Numbered from the stretch's first letter, positions 7,263 through 15,226 are shown. The stretch is 17,745 nucleotides of DNA from UBA6019 sp036570145 (GCA_036570145.1 DATCPJ010000038.1:1-17745), one strand, 5' to 3'. Notes: a model not told the origin generated them from the letters alone. Numbers and translations: made by a program.

Positions 7263-8467
7263 CTCCTGTCACCGGGGGAAGCGGACGCTGGACCTGGGTC
7301 GGGGGCTGCCAGCAGCGGAAGGCTGAGCGTGAATGCGCTGCCCTCGGCCGGCCGCGACTCGACGGCGATGTCGCCGCCCATCCGCCGGGCGTGCTCGCGA
7401 GCGAGGTAGAGTCCCAGGCCGGCGCCCGTGATGTGGCTGTTCTCGCGGGTGAGCAGGCGCCCGAAACGCGTGAAGATCTTGGCCTGGTCCTCACGGGCGA
7501 TGCCGAGGCCATGGTCGCGGACCGTGAACAGGGCTCGGCCCGCTTTCTCGGCCAGGCTGCACTCGATCTTCCCGCCCTCGGGCGAATACTTGACCGCGTT
7601 GTCGAGCAGCTGGTCGAGGATCGCGGCGACGCGTACACGATCGCTGAGCACCCGCAGCCCGGCCCTCGGGGGGCGAAAATCGATCGGGTGGTCTGCCCCG
7701 GTCCGGGCCCGGATGCCGACAACCGATTCGGCGGCAAGCTCGCCCAGGTCGCAGCCTTCGAGGTTGAGGTGGGCGCTTCCCTCTTCGAGCCGCGCCGCTT
7801 CGAGCATCTGCTCGACGATTGTGTTCACCTGGTTGAGGCGCTCCTCGAGAATCGAGAGCGCCGTCGTGAAGCCGGGCGTATCCGGCTTGACGTCACCGTC
7901 ACGGATCATCGACACGTAGCCGAGGAGCACCGTCAGCGGCGTGCGAAGCTCGTGTGAGGCGAGCTTGAGGAAGTCCGACTTGGACCGCTCCAGGCGTTCG
8001 AAGCGGCGCGCTTCCTGGGTGCGGCGGCGGGCGGCCAGCAACGCCGAGACAAGGAGTACCAGGAGGCCCGCGAGCAGCGGCAGGAGAACCGGAAGCACCG
8101 GCACCTGGCTGGCCAGCAGACGCAAGACGGTGGCGACGACCGAATCCACCGGCGACGCGCCGGTCGTCGCCCGCACGGTACCACCGACGCCCCCCTGCCC
8201 TGCTGCGGGGGACGGCGCTGCGCCGGCCGGTCCGGCATCCAGGGACGGCAGGGCGCCGATCGAAGGGATGGGGTTGGAGCCAAGGGGAGGTAGGCTCGGG
8301 CTCAGTGTCGGCAGCGGCACCGGGATGGTCGCCAGGGGCACGGGGATGGCCGGTGACGGCAGGACGGTGGCTGCGCCGGCGGCGACGGGCAGCGCCAGCA
8401 GCAACGCGCCGGCCAGCAGGGCCAATCCCCCCAGCCGCGCCGCTGCCACGGTATAGCGGTATACCAC
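7259..8467 (-). CDS. Membrane-bound sensor histidine kinase with proline-rich extracytoplasmic segment
   Basis: Of 402 residues, 1-32 form a signal or first membrane segment. Residues about 34-110 are a low-complexity Pro/Ala/Gly-rich extracytoplasmic stretch (IPVPLATIPVPLPTLSP) with no recognised sensor fold. A second membrane helix spans about 123-146. Then follow HisKA with SHELRTPL (phosphoacceptor His172) and a HATPase_c domain with DQLLDNAVKYS, DHGLGIA and GAGLGLYLA. The outer start is GTG 8467. GTG 8449, seven codons in, gives an equally good signal peptide and sits better relative to a candidate minus-strand -10 at 8469-8474. No response regulator is adjacent; instead the downstream gene, overlapping by 4 bases, is a TetR-like repressor. 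The ligand is unknown. Confidence 0.9.
   Translation of the reverse strand: MVYRYTVAAARLGGLALLAGALLLALPVAAGAATVLPSPAIPVPLATIPVPLPTLSPSLPPLGSNPIPSIGALPSLDAGPAGAAPSPAAGQGGVGGTVRATTGASPVDSVVATVLRLLASQVPVLPVLLPLLAGLLVLLVSALLAARRRTQEARRFERLERSKSDFLKLASHELRTPLTVLLGYVSMIRDGDVKPDTPGFTTALSILEERLNQVNTIVEQMLEAARLEEGSAHLNLEGCDLGELAAESVVGIRARTGADHPIDFRPPRAGLRVLSDRVRVAAILDQLLDNAVKYSPEGGKIECSLAEKAGRALFTVRDHGLGIAREDQAKIFTRFGRLLTRENSHITGAGLGLYLAREHARRMGGDIAVESRPAEGSAFTLSLPLLAAPDPGPASASPGDRR
8450..8465. promoter_or_regulatory. Candidate operator: tandem GGTATAGC-GGTATACC, second half palindromic
   Basis: Two near-identical 8-mers lie side by side and the second, GGTATACC, is a perfect palindrome. They stand in the divergent control region between the membrane kinase (minus) and the Fur-family gene (plus), in locally AT-richer DNA. 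The position is right for binding by the Fur-family protein or the tandem TetR protein. It does not match the classical Fur box, so the bound protein is only inferred. Confidence 0.35.
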
Positions 8468-8468
8468 T

Positions 8469-8498
8469 CTTATATGTTCGATCAGCGACTAGTCTGAA
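8469..8498 (-). promoter_or_regulatory. Candidate sigma70-like promoter for the histidine kinase-TetR operon
   Basis: Reading the minus strand, TTCAGA (8498-8493) is followed after 18 bases by TATAAG (8474-8469). Transcription would begin at about 8460, inside the GGTATA repeats. This would place GTG 8449 on a very short leader and put GTG 8467 upstream of the transcript. The match is moderate, with 4 of 6 and 5 of 6 consensus bases. Confidence 0.35.
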
Positions 8499-8507
8499 GC
8501 GCAGAGG

Positions 8508-8978
8508 ATGAGAAAGCCGCCCCTCGGAGCCGGCCAGCGCAACACTTCCCAGCGCCGCCTGGTCTGGGACACGATCAGAGCGCTCGGCCCGCACTGCACC
8601 GCCGATGAGATCGCCGCGCGGATCCAGGCCGTGCGCCCCGGCTTCCCCCGGTCCACCGTCTACCGGGCTCTCGAGGCGTTCACGATCGCGGGCGCGCTCC
8701 GGCCGGTGCGCTTCGGCGCCGGCGCCACCCATTACGAGGTCGCCGGCGAGGACCACCAGCACGCCATCTGCGAGCGCTGCGAAGGCATCCTCCACCTCGA
8801 GGACTCGCTGCTCCGGGCGCTCGAGGACCACCTCGAGGAGCTGCACCACTTCCACCCCCGGCGGACCGACGTGTTGGTGGTGGGCATCTGTGCCGGCTGT
8901 TCCACGGCGGTCGATGGCGCAGCGCTACCCAAGGCCCATAAGCGCAACCTGGAGCACGTCCATTACAGCTCCAACTGA
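8508..8978 (+). CDS. Fur-family metal-responsive transcriptional regulator (Fur/Zur/PerR type)
   Basis: The 156-residue protein has the Fur winged helix at the N-terminus (TSQRRLVWDTIRALG, then FPRSTVYRALEAFTIAGALR). The dimerisation and metal domain follows: DHQHAICERCEGI gives Cys88 and Cys91, and VGICAGC gives Cys128 and Cys131, together the four-cysteine structural zinc site. His83 and His85, with His113/His114, are plausible regulatory metal ligands. The His-rich tail (KAHKRNLEHVHYSSN) is another possible metal-binding element. Sequence alone does not separate Fur, Zur and PerR. AGAGG abuts ATG 8508 with no spacer, so initiation may be weak or leaderless. It is transcribed divergently from the membrane histidine kinase and lies 43 bases before the GAF-domain kinase, probably in the same operon. 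Confidence 0.92.
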   Translation: MRKPPLGAGQRNTSQRRLVWDTIRALGPHCTADEIAARIQAVRPGFPRSTVYRALEAFTIAGALRPVRFGAGATHYEVAGEDHQHAICERCEGILHLEDSLLRALEDHLEELHHFHPRRTDVLVVGICAGCSTAVDGAALPKAHKRNLEHVHYSSN

Positions 8979-9021
8979 GCGGCGTCGGGTTCCCCGCGAG
9001 CTCGTCTCGCTGGCACAGGCG

Positions 9022-11190
9022 ATGGCCGAGGTCAACAGCCGTGTCGAGCTGGAGGAGGTACTCGCCCTGGGCGTGGATCGGGCCGCCTCGGTGCTCGACG
9101 CGGCGGTTGCGGTGATGACGTTCCGGTCGGCCGGCGGCTGGATCGTCGCCTCCGGCTACCCGGGCGAGACCGTCCATCGCGAGAGCCTGCCGGAGGACAC
9201 GCCGGAGACGGCGCTGCGAAGCGGCGGCGAGCCGCTCGTAACCGACCTTCGAGATCCCCGCTGGGGGGAGGGGACCCACGCTTGGGCGGAACTTCATCGT
9301 CTCGGACCTTATGTCGGTGTGCCGCTCTGGAGTGGTGGCGCCCGGATGGGCGTCCTCTCGGTGGCGCGGGACCGAGAGGCGTCGCCGTTCACCGAGCAGG
9401 ACACCCTGCTCCTCCAGCTGGTCGCCTCCCCGTTGGCGGCCGCGGTCCACGTGGCCCAGCTCTTCGAACAGACTCGCGCGGGCAGCCGGCAGCTCGAAGC
9501 GCTGCTCGCGAGCACCGACATGCTCTGGCGCATCGCCCCCTTCAGCGAGGTCGCGGACGCCGTCGCCCGGCAGGCGATCGAGATCGTGCCGGGCACCGAG
9601 TGCGTGATCAGCATGGTGCCCCCCGAGCGGCCCACCCACTTCCGGATCGTGGCCGGCGGGGGGCCCTGGGCGGCGACCCTGGTGGGCCGGGAGTGGCCCT
9701 GGCTCGGCAGCATCGCAGGCAGCGCGATGTCGGAGAGCCGCACCATCGAGTCGACCCGGCTGCAGGCGGAGAGCTTGCTCGCCGACACCCTCGAGGCGGG
9801 CGGCATCGACACCGGCCGGCTGATCCCGCTGATCACCGGCCGGGAGCTGCCCGACGGGCGGACGGCGATGGGCGTGCTCGGCTTTTACCGAAAGGGCTCG
9901 GCGTCCTTCACGGCCGAGCAGCGCAGCCTCATGGACGAGTTCGGCAAGCGGGTCAGCCTGACCCTCCACCGGGCTGAGCTGCTCGACTCAGCCAACCGCT
10001 CCAACGAGCGGCTCAAGACGGGTCTCGAGCTGACCCTGGAGCTGGCCTCGGCTCTCGACTACCGGGAGGTGATCCGGCGGCTCCTCCGCAGGGCCGTCGA
10101 GTCGGTCGGCGCCGACCGCGCCAGCCTGGCGCTGGTCGAAGGCTCGGAGATGATCGTCGAGGACGGCTACGACCGCGATGGGCGGCAGATCCCGGTGGGC
10201 GATCGTTACGAGATCCCATTCGGCTCGCCGACCGACCGCGCCGTAACGACCGGCCGCCCCAAGGTCGCCGAGGGCTTTGATGCCTTCCGCCTCGACGCGA
10301 AGAGCCGGAAGGCGCACGCCGGCACCCGCTACGCGGCGATCATCCCCCTCGTGATGGGAGGCACCGTCGGAGCGATCCTGATCCTGACCCGCCGCACCGA
10401 CAATCCCTTCTCGAGGGAGGACATCGAGCTCCTTCAGCTGATTGGCAACGCCGCCGCGGTAGCCCTTCGCAACGCGGCGCTGTATGGCGAGGCGCACGAC
10501 CTGAGCCGCACCAAGAGCGACTTCATGAACCTCGCCGCCCACGAGCTGCGGACCCCGCTTTCGGTCATCTCCGGCTATGTCTCGATGCTCCAGGACGGAA
10601 CCTTTGGGCCGTCGCCGCAGCCCTGGGCGCATCCCCTCTCCGTCCTCGCCGGCAAGACCAGCGAGCTGGGTGGCCTGGTCGAGGACCTGCTGATCGCGGC
10701 CCGACTGGAGGCGGGGACCATGCCGACCGCGGTGAGCGAATTCGATCTCCGGAGCTCGGTCCGCGACTCGCTCTCGCGCTGTGAGCCGAGGGCCGCCCTC
10801 CTCAACGCCGAGGTGGTCGCCGAGCTGCCGGCGGAGCCGGTTCCGGTTCGCGCCGACCCCGACCATCTCGCCCGGATCCTCGACAACCTGATCAACAACG
10901 CGCTGACCTACACGACCGACAGGCCCTGGGTCCGGATCGCGATCTCCCCCGGACCTCCGAGCGAGGTCACCGTGACCGATCGCGGCCTCGGGATCCCGGA
11001 GGCGCACCGTGACAAGGTCTTCGAGCGCTTCTACCGGGTCGATCACCCGGAGCTGCCACGCCAGGCGGGCACCGGGCTCGGCCTCGCCATCAGCCGCGAG
11101 CTTGCCGAGCGCCACGGCGGGCGCCTGGAGCTGATCCCGACCGACGCGGGCGCCGGCTTCCGGCTGACGCTCCCTCCGCCGACCGGCTGA
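9022..11190 (+). CDS. Soluble sensor histidine kinase with three GAF-like domains
   Basis: The 722-residue protein has no membrane segment. GAF-like regions lie at about 5-150 (ending in YVGVPLWSGGARMGVLSVAR), 165-320 and 335-490 (IIPLVMGGTVGAILILTRR). HisKA follows with AAHELRTPL (His507), then HATPase_c with DNLINNALTY (621-630), DRGLGIP and GTGLGLAIS (from Gly683). GAF domains bind small ligands, haem, bilins or nitric oxide; no obvious bilin-binding cysteine motif is visible. I chose ATG 9022, just inside the first GAF helix. ATG 8914 is in frame but overlaps the Fur gene by 65 bases, and neither has a strong Shine-Dalgarno site. No response regulator is adjacent. It is probably co-transcribed with the Fur-family gene, suggesting a link with metal or redox state. 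Confidence 0.9.
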   Translation: MAEVNSRVELEEVLALGVDRAASVLDAAVAVMTFRSAGGWIVASGYPGETVHRESLPEDTPETALRSGGEPLVTDLRDPRWGEGTHAWAELHRLGPYVGVPLWSGGARMGVLSVARDREASPFTEQDTLLLQLVASPLAAAVHVAQLFEQTRAGSRQLEALLASTDMLWRIAPFSEVADAVARQAIEIVPGTECVISMVPPERPTHFRIVAGGGPWAATLVGREWPWLGSIAGSAMSESRTIESTRLQAESLLADTLEAGGIDTGRLIPLITGRELPDGRTAMGVLGFYRKGSASFTAEQRSLMDEFGKRVSLTLHRAELLDSANRSNERLKTGLELTLELASALDYREVIRRLLRRAVESVGADRASLALVEGSEMIVEDGYDRDGRQIPVGDRYEIPFGSPTDRAVTTGRPKVAEGFDAFRLDAKSRKAHAGTRYAAIIPLVMGGTVGAILILTRRTDNPFSREDIELLQLIGNAAAVALRNAALYGEAHDLSRTKSDFMNLAAHELRTPLSVISGYVSMLQDGTFGPSPQPWAHPLSVLAGKTSELGGLVEDLLIAARLEAGTMPTAVSEFDLRSSVRDSLSRCEPRAALLNAEVVAELPAEPVPVRADPDHLARILDNLINNALTYTTDRPWVRIAISPGPPSEVTVTDRGLGIPEAHRDKVFERFYRVDHPELPRQAGTGLGLAISRELAERHGGRLELIPTDAGAGFRLTLPPPTG

Positions 11191-11198
11191 AGCCCTCC

Positions 11199-11298
11199 GA
11201 TCCTCCGGCGAATAGCTGCGGCTTGAGCTGTCTAGGGGTCGATCCGCCGGCGAACCGCTCATTCGTTGGCCTGCTGGGCGTCGATCCGCCGGCGGATC
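11199..11298. repeat. Three copies of a GATCC-CCGGCG core at exact 42-base spacing, ending in a 16-base palindrome
   Basis: The core GATCC(G/T)CCGGCG begins at 11199, 11241 and 11283, so the period is exactly 42 bases. The second and third copies share the identical 15-mer GTCGATCCGCCGGCG (11238-11252 and 11280-11294). The first and second share a longer GATCC-to-GAA core and a similar unit end. The third becomes a perfect palindrome, GATCCGCCGGCGGATC, at 11283-11298. The array lies between the convergent stop codons of the GAF kinase (11190) and treY (11428). The rest of this 237-base gap shows nothing else I recognise. Confidence 0.6.
11283..11298. terminator. Possible bidirectional terminator hairpin (perfect 16-base palindrome)
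   Basis: GATCCGCC and GGCGGATC form a perfect palindrome between two converging genes, where a bidirectional terminator is expected. There is no T-run on either side and no loop between the arms, so it would be a cruciform or weak hairpin rather than a textbook intrinsic terminator. Confidence 0.3.
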
Positions 11299-11427
11299 CC
11301 AGCACACGCGTCGCAGTCCGACGCCAAGACCCTGGGTCGCCGCCCCTTCCCTGGATTAACTCGATGCGCGGCGCCAGACACAACGTGGCATCACGACAGC
11401 CAGCGTTGCGCCCAGAGGGAATCTCAC

Positions 11428-13908
11428 CTAGACGCGGGCGAGCAGGGCTACCGGGAAGCGGCCGAGGAGGTTGGCAAGCGGCTGCCGGCCACCATCGACG
11501 ACCGCGCAGGTGAACTCGTCCCGCCACTGGCCGGGCGGCAGCTCCAGCTCGGTGCCCGCCCACTCGCCGGCGAGCCCGAGGACAAGCCTGGGAACCACCG
11601 TGACGACCTCCTCGGCCCGAGCGAAGGCCACCGCGTGCCGGGCCTTGGGCCCGTGCGCGACGAGAGGCCGGTAGGTTCCTTCGGGGCCGTAGGCGGCGGG
11701 TCGCCGGCGGCGGAGCTGCAGCGTCCGCTGCACGACCAGCAGCTTCGGCAGTCCTTCGCCCGGCCTCGCCCAGGCCTCCTCGGCGGCGAGCCCGTCGAGC
11801 TCGCCGAGCAGGCGGCGGCGGAGGTCGTAGTCGACGGGACGGCGGTTGTCCGGGTCGACAAGGCTCAGGTCCCATAGCTCGCTGCCCTGGTAGAGGTCGG
11901 GGACGCCGGGTGCGGTGAGGACGAGCAGCTTCCAGGCCAGCGAGTTCACGCGCCCGGGGCCGACCAGCGGGCCGGCGAAGCCATCCACGGCGGCGAGGAA
12001 CTCGGAGTCGGCCAGTGCCCGCTCGACAAACTCGCGAACAGCCCTCTCGTAGTCCTCGTCGACGGCCGTCCAGGAGGTGTGGGTCTTGGCCTCGCGAGCA
12101 GCCTTCTCGGCATACGGCAGCAGGCGGTCGGGACCGATCGGGTGGGCGCCGACCAGGGTCTGGTAGAGGTGGTATTCGATGTTCCGATCCGGCAGCCCGG
12201 CTCGGCGATGGCGGGCGTTGAGCGCCGACCAGCGGAGGACCGCCGCCGTCCATTCCCCCGGGATCTCGGAGAGGAGGGCCAGCCGAGCCCGGACGTCCTC
12301 GCTCCGCTTGCTGTCGTGGGTGGAGCTCGTCAGCATCCCGGCGGGATGGGTCCGGGCCGTCTCCAGGGTCGCTGCGTGGAACGTTTCCGGGCCGATCGCG
12401 AACCGGCCCGGGTCACCGCCGACCTCGTTCAGCGCGACGAACCGGTTGTAGACGTAGAAGGCGGTGTCCTCGACGCCCTTGGCCATCACGGCTCCAGTCG
12501 TCTGCTGGAGCCGAGCCACCAGGTTGGCCTCCTCCTCCCCCGTGTGCTCACCGAGCAGGATGGCGACCAGGAAGTCGACCAGCTCGGGGTCGAGGTCGGG
12601 ACGGCGCCGCTTGGCTTCGCCCGCCGCGGCTTCGATCGGGGCCCGATCGGCCGGGCTGACCGGCTCGCCGGGCCGGGCGTAGGTCCGGTAGACCGGGAGG
12701 CAGGCGATGAACTCGGCGAGCACCTCGCCGATCGCGAACCGGGTGAAGTCGCGGTAAAGGCGGTTGCCCTCGCAGACCCGGACGAAGTTGGCGGTCAGGC
12801 GCCGCAGGTCGCTTGCCAGCAGCTTTCCGAGGACGAGCTTCTTGGAGCGGTAGGCGATCTCGGCGAACCCTTCATCGATCCCGGCGAACTGGGCGTAGAA
12901 GCGGCTCAGGGGCGTCTCCGCCGCGCCGTCCACGTAAAGGGCGGTCAGCCGGTTCCCAAACTCGTACCCGGTCGTCCCGTCGACCGGCCAATCGGCCGGC
13001 AGGCGCTCCTCCGCGGCGAGGATCTTCTCGACCACGATCCAGGCCCCGGGAGCAGCCTGGCGGAGCCGCTCGAGGTACTGGCGGGGATCGCGCAGCCCGT
13101 CGGGATGGTCGACCCGGAGTCCGTCCAGGACGCCCGCGGCGAGCCAGCCGAGAACCAGCGCGTGGGTCTCCTGGAACACCTCGCCCTCCTCCATCCGGAG
13201 GGCGGCCAGGCTGTTGACGTCGAAGAACCGGCGGTAGTCGAGGTCCTGGCCGGCGGTGCGCCAGGAGGCGAGCCGGTAGTTCTGGCGCTCGAGCAGCTCG
13301 TGGAGCGCCTCCGGGTCGGCGGCAAGCCTCTCCGGGTCCCGCTCGAGATCGCCTCCGGCAAGCGATTCGGGGTCGATCGGCAGCTCGTGCTCGAAGTAGT
13401 GGAGGACGAGCCCGTCCGGCTCCTGGACGAGCTTGATATCGCCGGCGTCGAGAACCCGGCCGTAGTGATCGCCCAGGATCGGCATCAGGACCTTGCCGCG
13501 CAGCTTCGGCTCGGGCGAGTTCCAGTCGACGTCGAAGTAGCCGGCGTAGCGGCTGCGGCGGCCCTGGCGGAGGACATCCCACCACCAGCGGTTGTCGCGA
13601 CCCGCGATCGACATGTGGTTGGGCACGATGTCGAGGACCTGGCCCAGGCGGTTCTCCCCGAGCGCCTGGCAGAAGCGCTGGTGGCCTTCCTCGCCACCGA
13701 GCTCGACGTTGACGCGAGAGTGGTCGACCACGTCGTAGCCATGGCTGGATCCCTTCGCAGCCTGGAGGTAGGGCGAGGTGTAGGCGTGGCTGACACCAAG
13801 CGCCGCGAGGTAGGGCGCGACGGCTACCGCGGCGTCGAAGTCGAAGCCGGAATGGAGCTGGAGGCGGTAGGTCGAGCTGGGCGTCACCTTTATGGAAGCA
13901 TTGTCCAT
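11428..13908 (-). CDS. treY: Malto-oligosyltrehalose synthase (maltooligosyl trehalose synthase)
   Basis: TreY isomerises the reducing-end alpha-1,4 bond of maltodextrins to the alpha-1,1 bond of trehalose; TreZ then frees trehalose. The 826-residue product is GH13-type. It opens with STYRLQLHSGFDFDAA and carries DIVPNHM (Asp93, His98), DGLRVDHPDGL (nucleophile Asp267), IVVEKIL (acid/base Glu294), MAKGVEDTAFYVYNR (475-489) and STHDSKRSEDVRAR (His531, Asp532). All these are TreY signatures, and the length is in the usual range. Start ATG 13908 is 2 bases from the divergent NADH dehydrogenase start. GTG 13887, seven codons later, keeps the conserved TPSSTYRLQL and gives a more normal gap. Neither has a good Shine-Dalgarno site. 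treZ and treX are not adjacent, unlike many trehalose operons. Confidence 0.96.
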   Translation of the reverse strand: MDNASIKVTPSSTYRLQLHSGFDFDAAVAVAPYLAALGVSHAYTSPYLQAAKGSSHGYDVVDHSRVNVELGGEEGHQRFCQALGENRLGQVLDIVPNHMSIAGRDNRWWWDVLRQGRRSRYAGYFDVDWNSPEPKLRGKVLMPILGDHYGRVLDAGDIKLVQEPDGLVLHYFEHELPIDPESLAGGDLERDPERLAADPEALHELLERQNYRLASWRTAGQDLDYRRFFDVNSLAALRMEEGEVFQETHALVLGWLAAGVLDGLRVDHPDGLRDPRQYLERLRQAAPGAWIVVEKILAAEERLPADWPVDGTTGYEFGNRLTALYVDGAAETPLSRFYAQFAGIDEGFAEIAYRSKKLVLGKLLASDLRRLTANFVRVCEGNRLYRDFTRFAIGEVLAEFIACLPVYRTYARPGEPVSPADRAPIEAAAGEAKRRRPDLDPELVDFLVAILLGEHTGEEEANLVARLQQTTGAVMAKGVEDTAFYVYNRFVALNEVGGDPGRFAIGPETFHAATLETARTHPAGMLTSSTHDSKRSEDVRARLALLSEIPGEWTAAVLRWSALNARHRRAGLPDRNIEYHLYQTLVGAHPIGPDRLLPYAEKAAREAKTHTSWTAVDEDYERAVREFVERALADSEFLAAVDGFAGPLVGPGRVNSLAWKLLVLTAPGVPDLYQGSELWDLSLVDPDNRRPVDYDLRRRLLGELDGLAAEEAWARPGEGLPKLLVVQRTLQLRRRRPAAYGPEGTYRPLVAHGPKARHAVAFARAEEVVTVVPRLVLGLAGEWAGTELELPPGQWRDEFTCAVVDGGRQPLANLLGRFPVALLARV

Positions 13909-13910
13909 CG

Positions 13911-15191
13911 ATGCCGGGCAAGGCCAGGGTGGTGGTGGTGGGGGCCGGTTTCGCGGGTCTGACCGTGGTCCGCGCCCTGCGCGGCCGGCAGGTGGAGATG
14001 GTGCTGGTCGACCGCCACAACTACCACACCTTCACTCCCCTCCTCTACCAGGTGGCGTCCGCGCTGCTCGACCCCTCCGAGGTGGCGCATCCGATCCGCG
14101 GGCTCGTCCGCCCCATCCACAACCTCGAGGTCCGGATGGCCGAGGCCACCGGCATCGACCTCGCGCGCCGGCGGCTGCTTACCGACGTCGAGCCGCTCGC
14201 ATACGACTTCCTCGTCCTCTGCACCGGGAGCGCCACCAACTACTTCCAGATCGAGGGCCTGGCCGATTCGGCCTTCGGGCTGAAGGACCTGGAGCAGGCA
14301 CTGGTGCTCCGCAACCAGGTGCTGCGCCGCTTCGAGGAGGCGTCCTGGACGGAGGACCCCGAGCGGCGCCGGATGCTGCTCACCTTCGCCGTCGTCGGCG
14401 GCGGTCCCACCGGAGTCGAGTTCAGCGGCGCCCTGTCCGAGCTGATCCGGGGAGTGCTCGCCAAGGACTTTCCGTCGGTCTACATCCGGGAAACCCGGAT
14501 CCTTCTCCTCGAAGCCGCCCCCCACCTCCTCGCGGCCTTCCTGCCGCCGCTCCGCGAGAGCGCTCGCCGGACGCTCGCGCGGCGCGGCGTCGAAGTCCTC
14601 CTCGAACGGACGGTTTCCGGCGCCGGAGAGGACCACATCGAGCTCTCCGACGGCGAGCGGATCGACGTCGGAACGGTCATCTGGACGGCCGGCGTCCGGG
14701 CCGGCGACCTCGCCGCCACGCTGGCCGTTGAGCACGGCCGCGGTGGCACCGTCAAGGTCGGCCCCACCCTCCAGCTCGCGGGCCACCCGGAGGTCTTCGT
14801 GATCGGCGACCTGGCGGCTGTGGAGCAGGACGGCGCGCAGCTGCCGCAGCTCATCCCGCCCGCAATGCAGGAGGCGAAGCACGTGGCCCGCGCGATCCTA
14901 CGGGCGCTCGCGGGCGAGCGGGCGGAGCCTTTCCGCTACGCCGACCCGGGCATGATGGCGACGATCGGCCGCAACGCCGGGGTCGCCGAGATCGGGCCGA
15001 TCCGGATGTCGGGCTTCGCGGGGTGGATCCTCTGGCTGGCCTTCCACCTGCTCCAGATCGTCACCTTCCGGTCGAAAATCGTCGTCCTCGTCAACTGGGC
15101 GTGGAACTACCTCTTCCTGGACAGGCCGGTTCGCCTGCTGGTGCGCACCGGCGGGCCTCAGGAAGAGACGCGCGGAAGGCCACGCTCCTGA
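13911..15191 (+). CDS. ndh: Type II NADH dehydrogenase (NDH-2), FAD-dependent pyridine nucleotide-disulphide oxidoreductase
   Basis: This single-subunit, non-proton-pumping enzyme passes electrons from NADH to quinone at the membrane. The 426-residue protein has the FAD-binding VVVGAGFAGL (8-17), the NYHTFTPLLYQVA segment typical of NDH-2 (37-49), the NADH-binding VVGGGPTGVEFSGAL (161-174), and FVIGDLA (296-302). PPAMQEAKHVARAI (316-329) corresponds to the quinone-site AQxAxQ region. The C-terminal helix around LVNWAWNYLFLDRPVRLL (393-410) would sit on the membrane. ATG 13911 fits, because the FAD motif starts only 6 residues in. A weak GGAAG at 13894-13898 lies inside treY if that gene begins at 13908. 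NDH-2 is well supported; a related sulfide:quinone or other quinone oxidoreductase is less likely. Confidence 0.92.
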   Translation: MPGKARVVVVGAGFAGLTVVRALRGRQVEMVLVDRHNYHTFTPLLYQVASALLDPSEVAHPIRGLVRPIHNLEVRMAEATGIDLARRRLLTDVEPLAYDFLVLCTGSATNYFQIEGLADSAFGLKDLEQALVLRNQVLRRFEEASWTEDPERRRMLLTFAVVGGGPTGVEFSGALSELIRGVLAKDFPSVYIRETRILLLEAAPHLLAAFLPPLRESARRTLARRGVEVLLERTVSGAGEDHIELSDGERIDVGTVIWTAGVRAGDLAATLAVEHGRGGTVKVGPTLQLAGHPEVFVIGDLAAVEQDGAQLPQLIPPAMQEAKHVARAILRALAGERAEPFRYADPGMMATIGRNAGVAEIGPIRMSGFAGWILWLAFHLLQIVTFRSKIVVLVNWAWNYLFLDRPVRLLVRTGGPQEETRGRPRS

Positions 15192-15194
15192 AAC

Positions 15195-15208
15195 CGCTTC
15201 GGGAAGCG
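15195..15208 (+). terminator. Small hairpin after the NADH dehydrogenase gene
   Basis: CGCTT-CGGG-AAGCG begins 4 bases after the stop codon and forms a short stem with a tetraloop. No T-run follows, so termination is only possible. Confidence 0.25.
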
Positions 15209-15226
15209 CCGCTGTCAGGTTTCGTA

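Noticed and set aside
8605..9021. Upstream extension of the GAF kinase frame across the Fur-family gene
   Set aside because: The Fur-family gene in the other frame has clear helix-turn-helix and zinc-site motifs. The extension is shadow sequence.
11199..11298. CRISPR array
   Set aside because: There are only three imperfect cores, the repeats are too short and degenerate, and no cas genes are present.
12079..13962. 627-codon plus-strand open frame antisense to treY
   Set aside because: treY has all catalytic motifs in order. The opposite frame has shadow composition and no family pattern.
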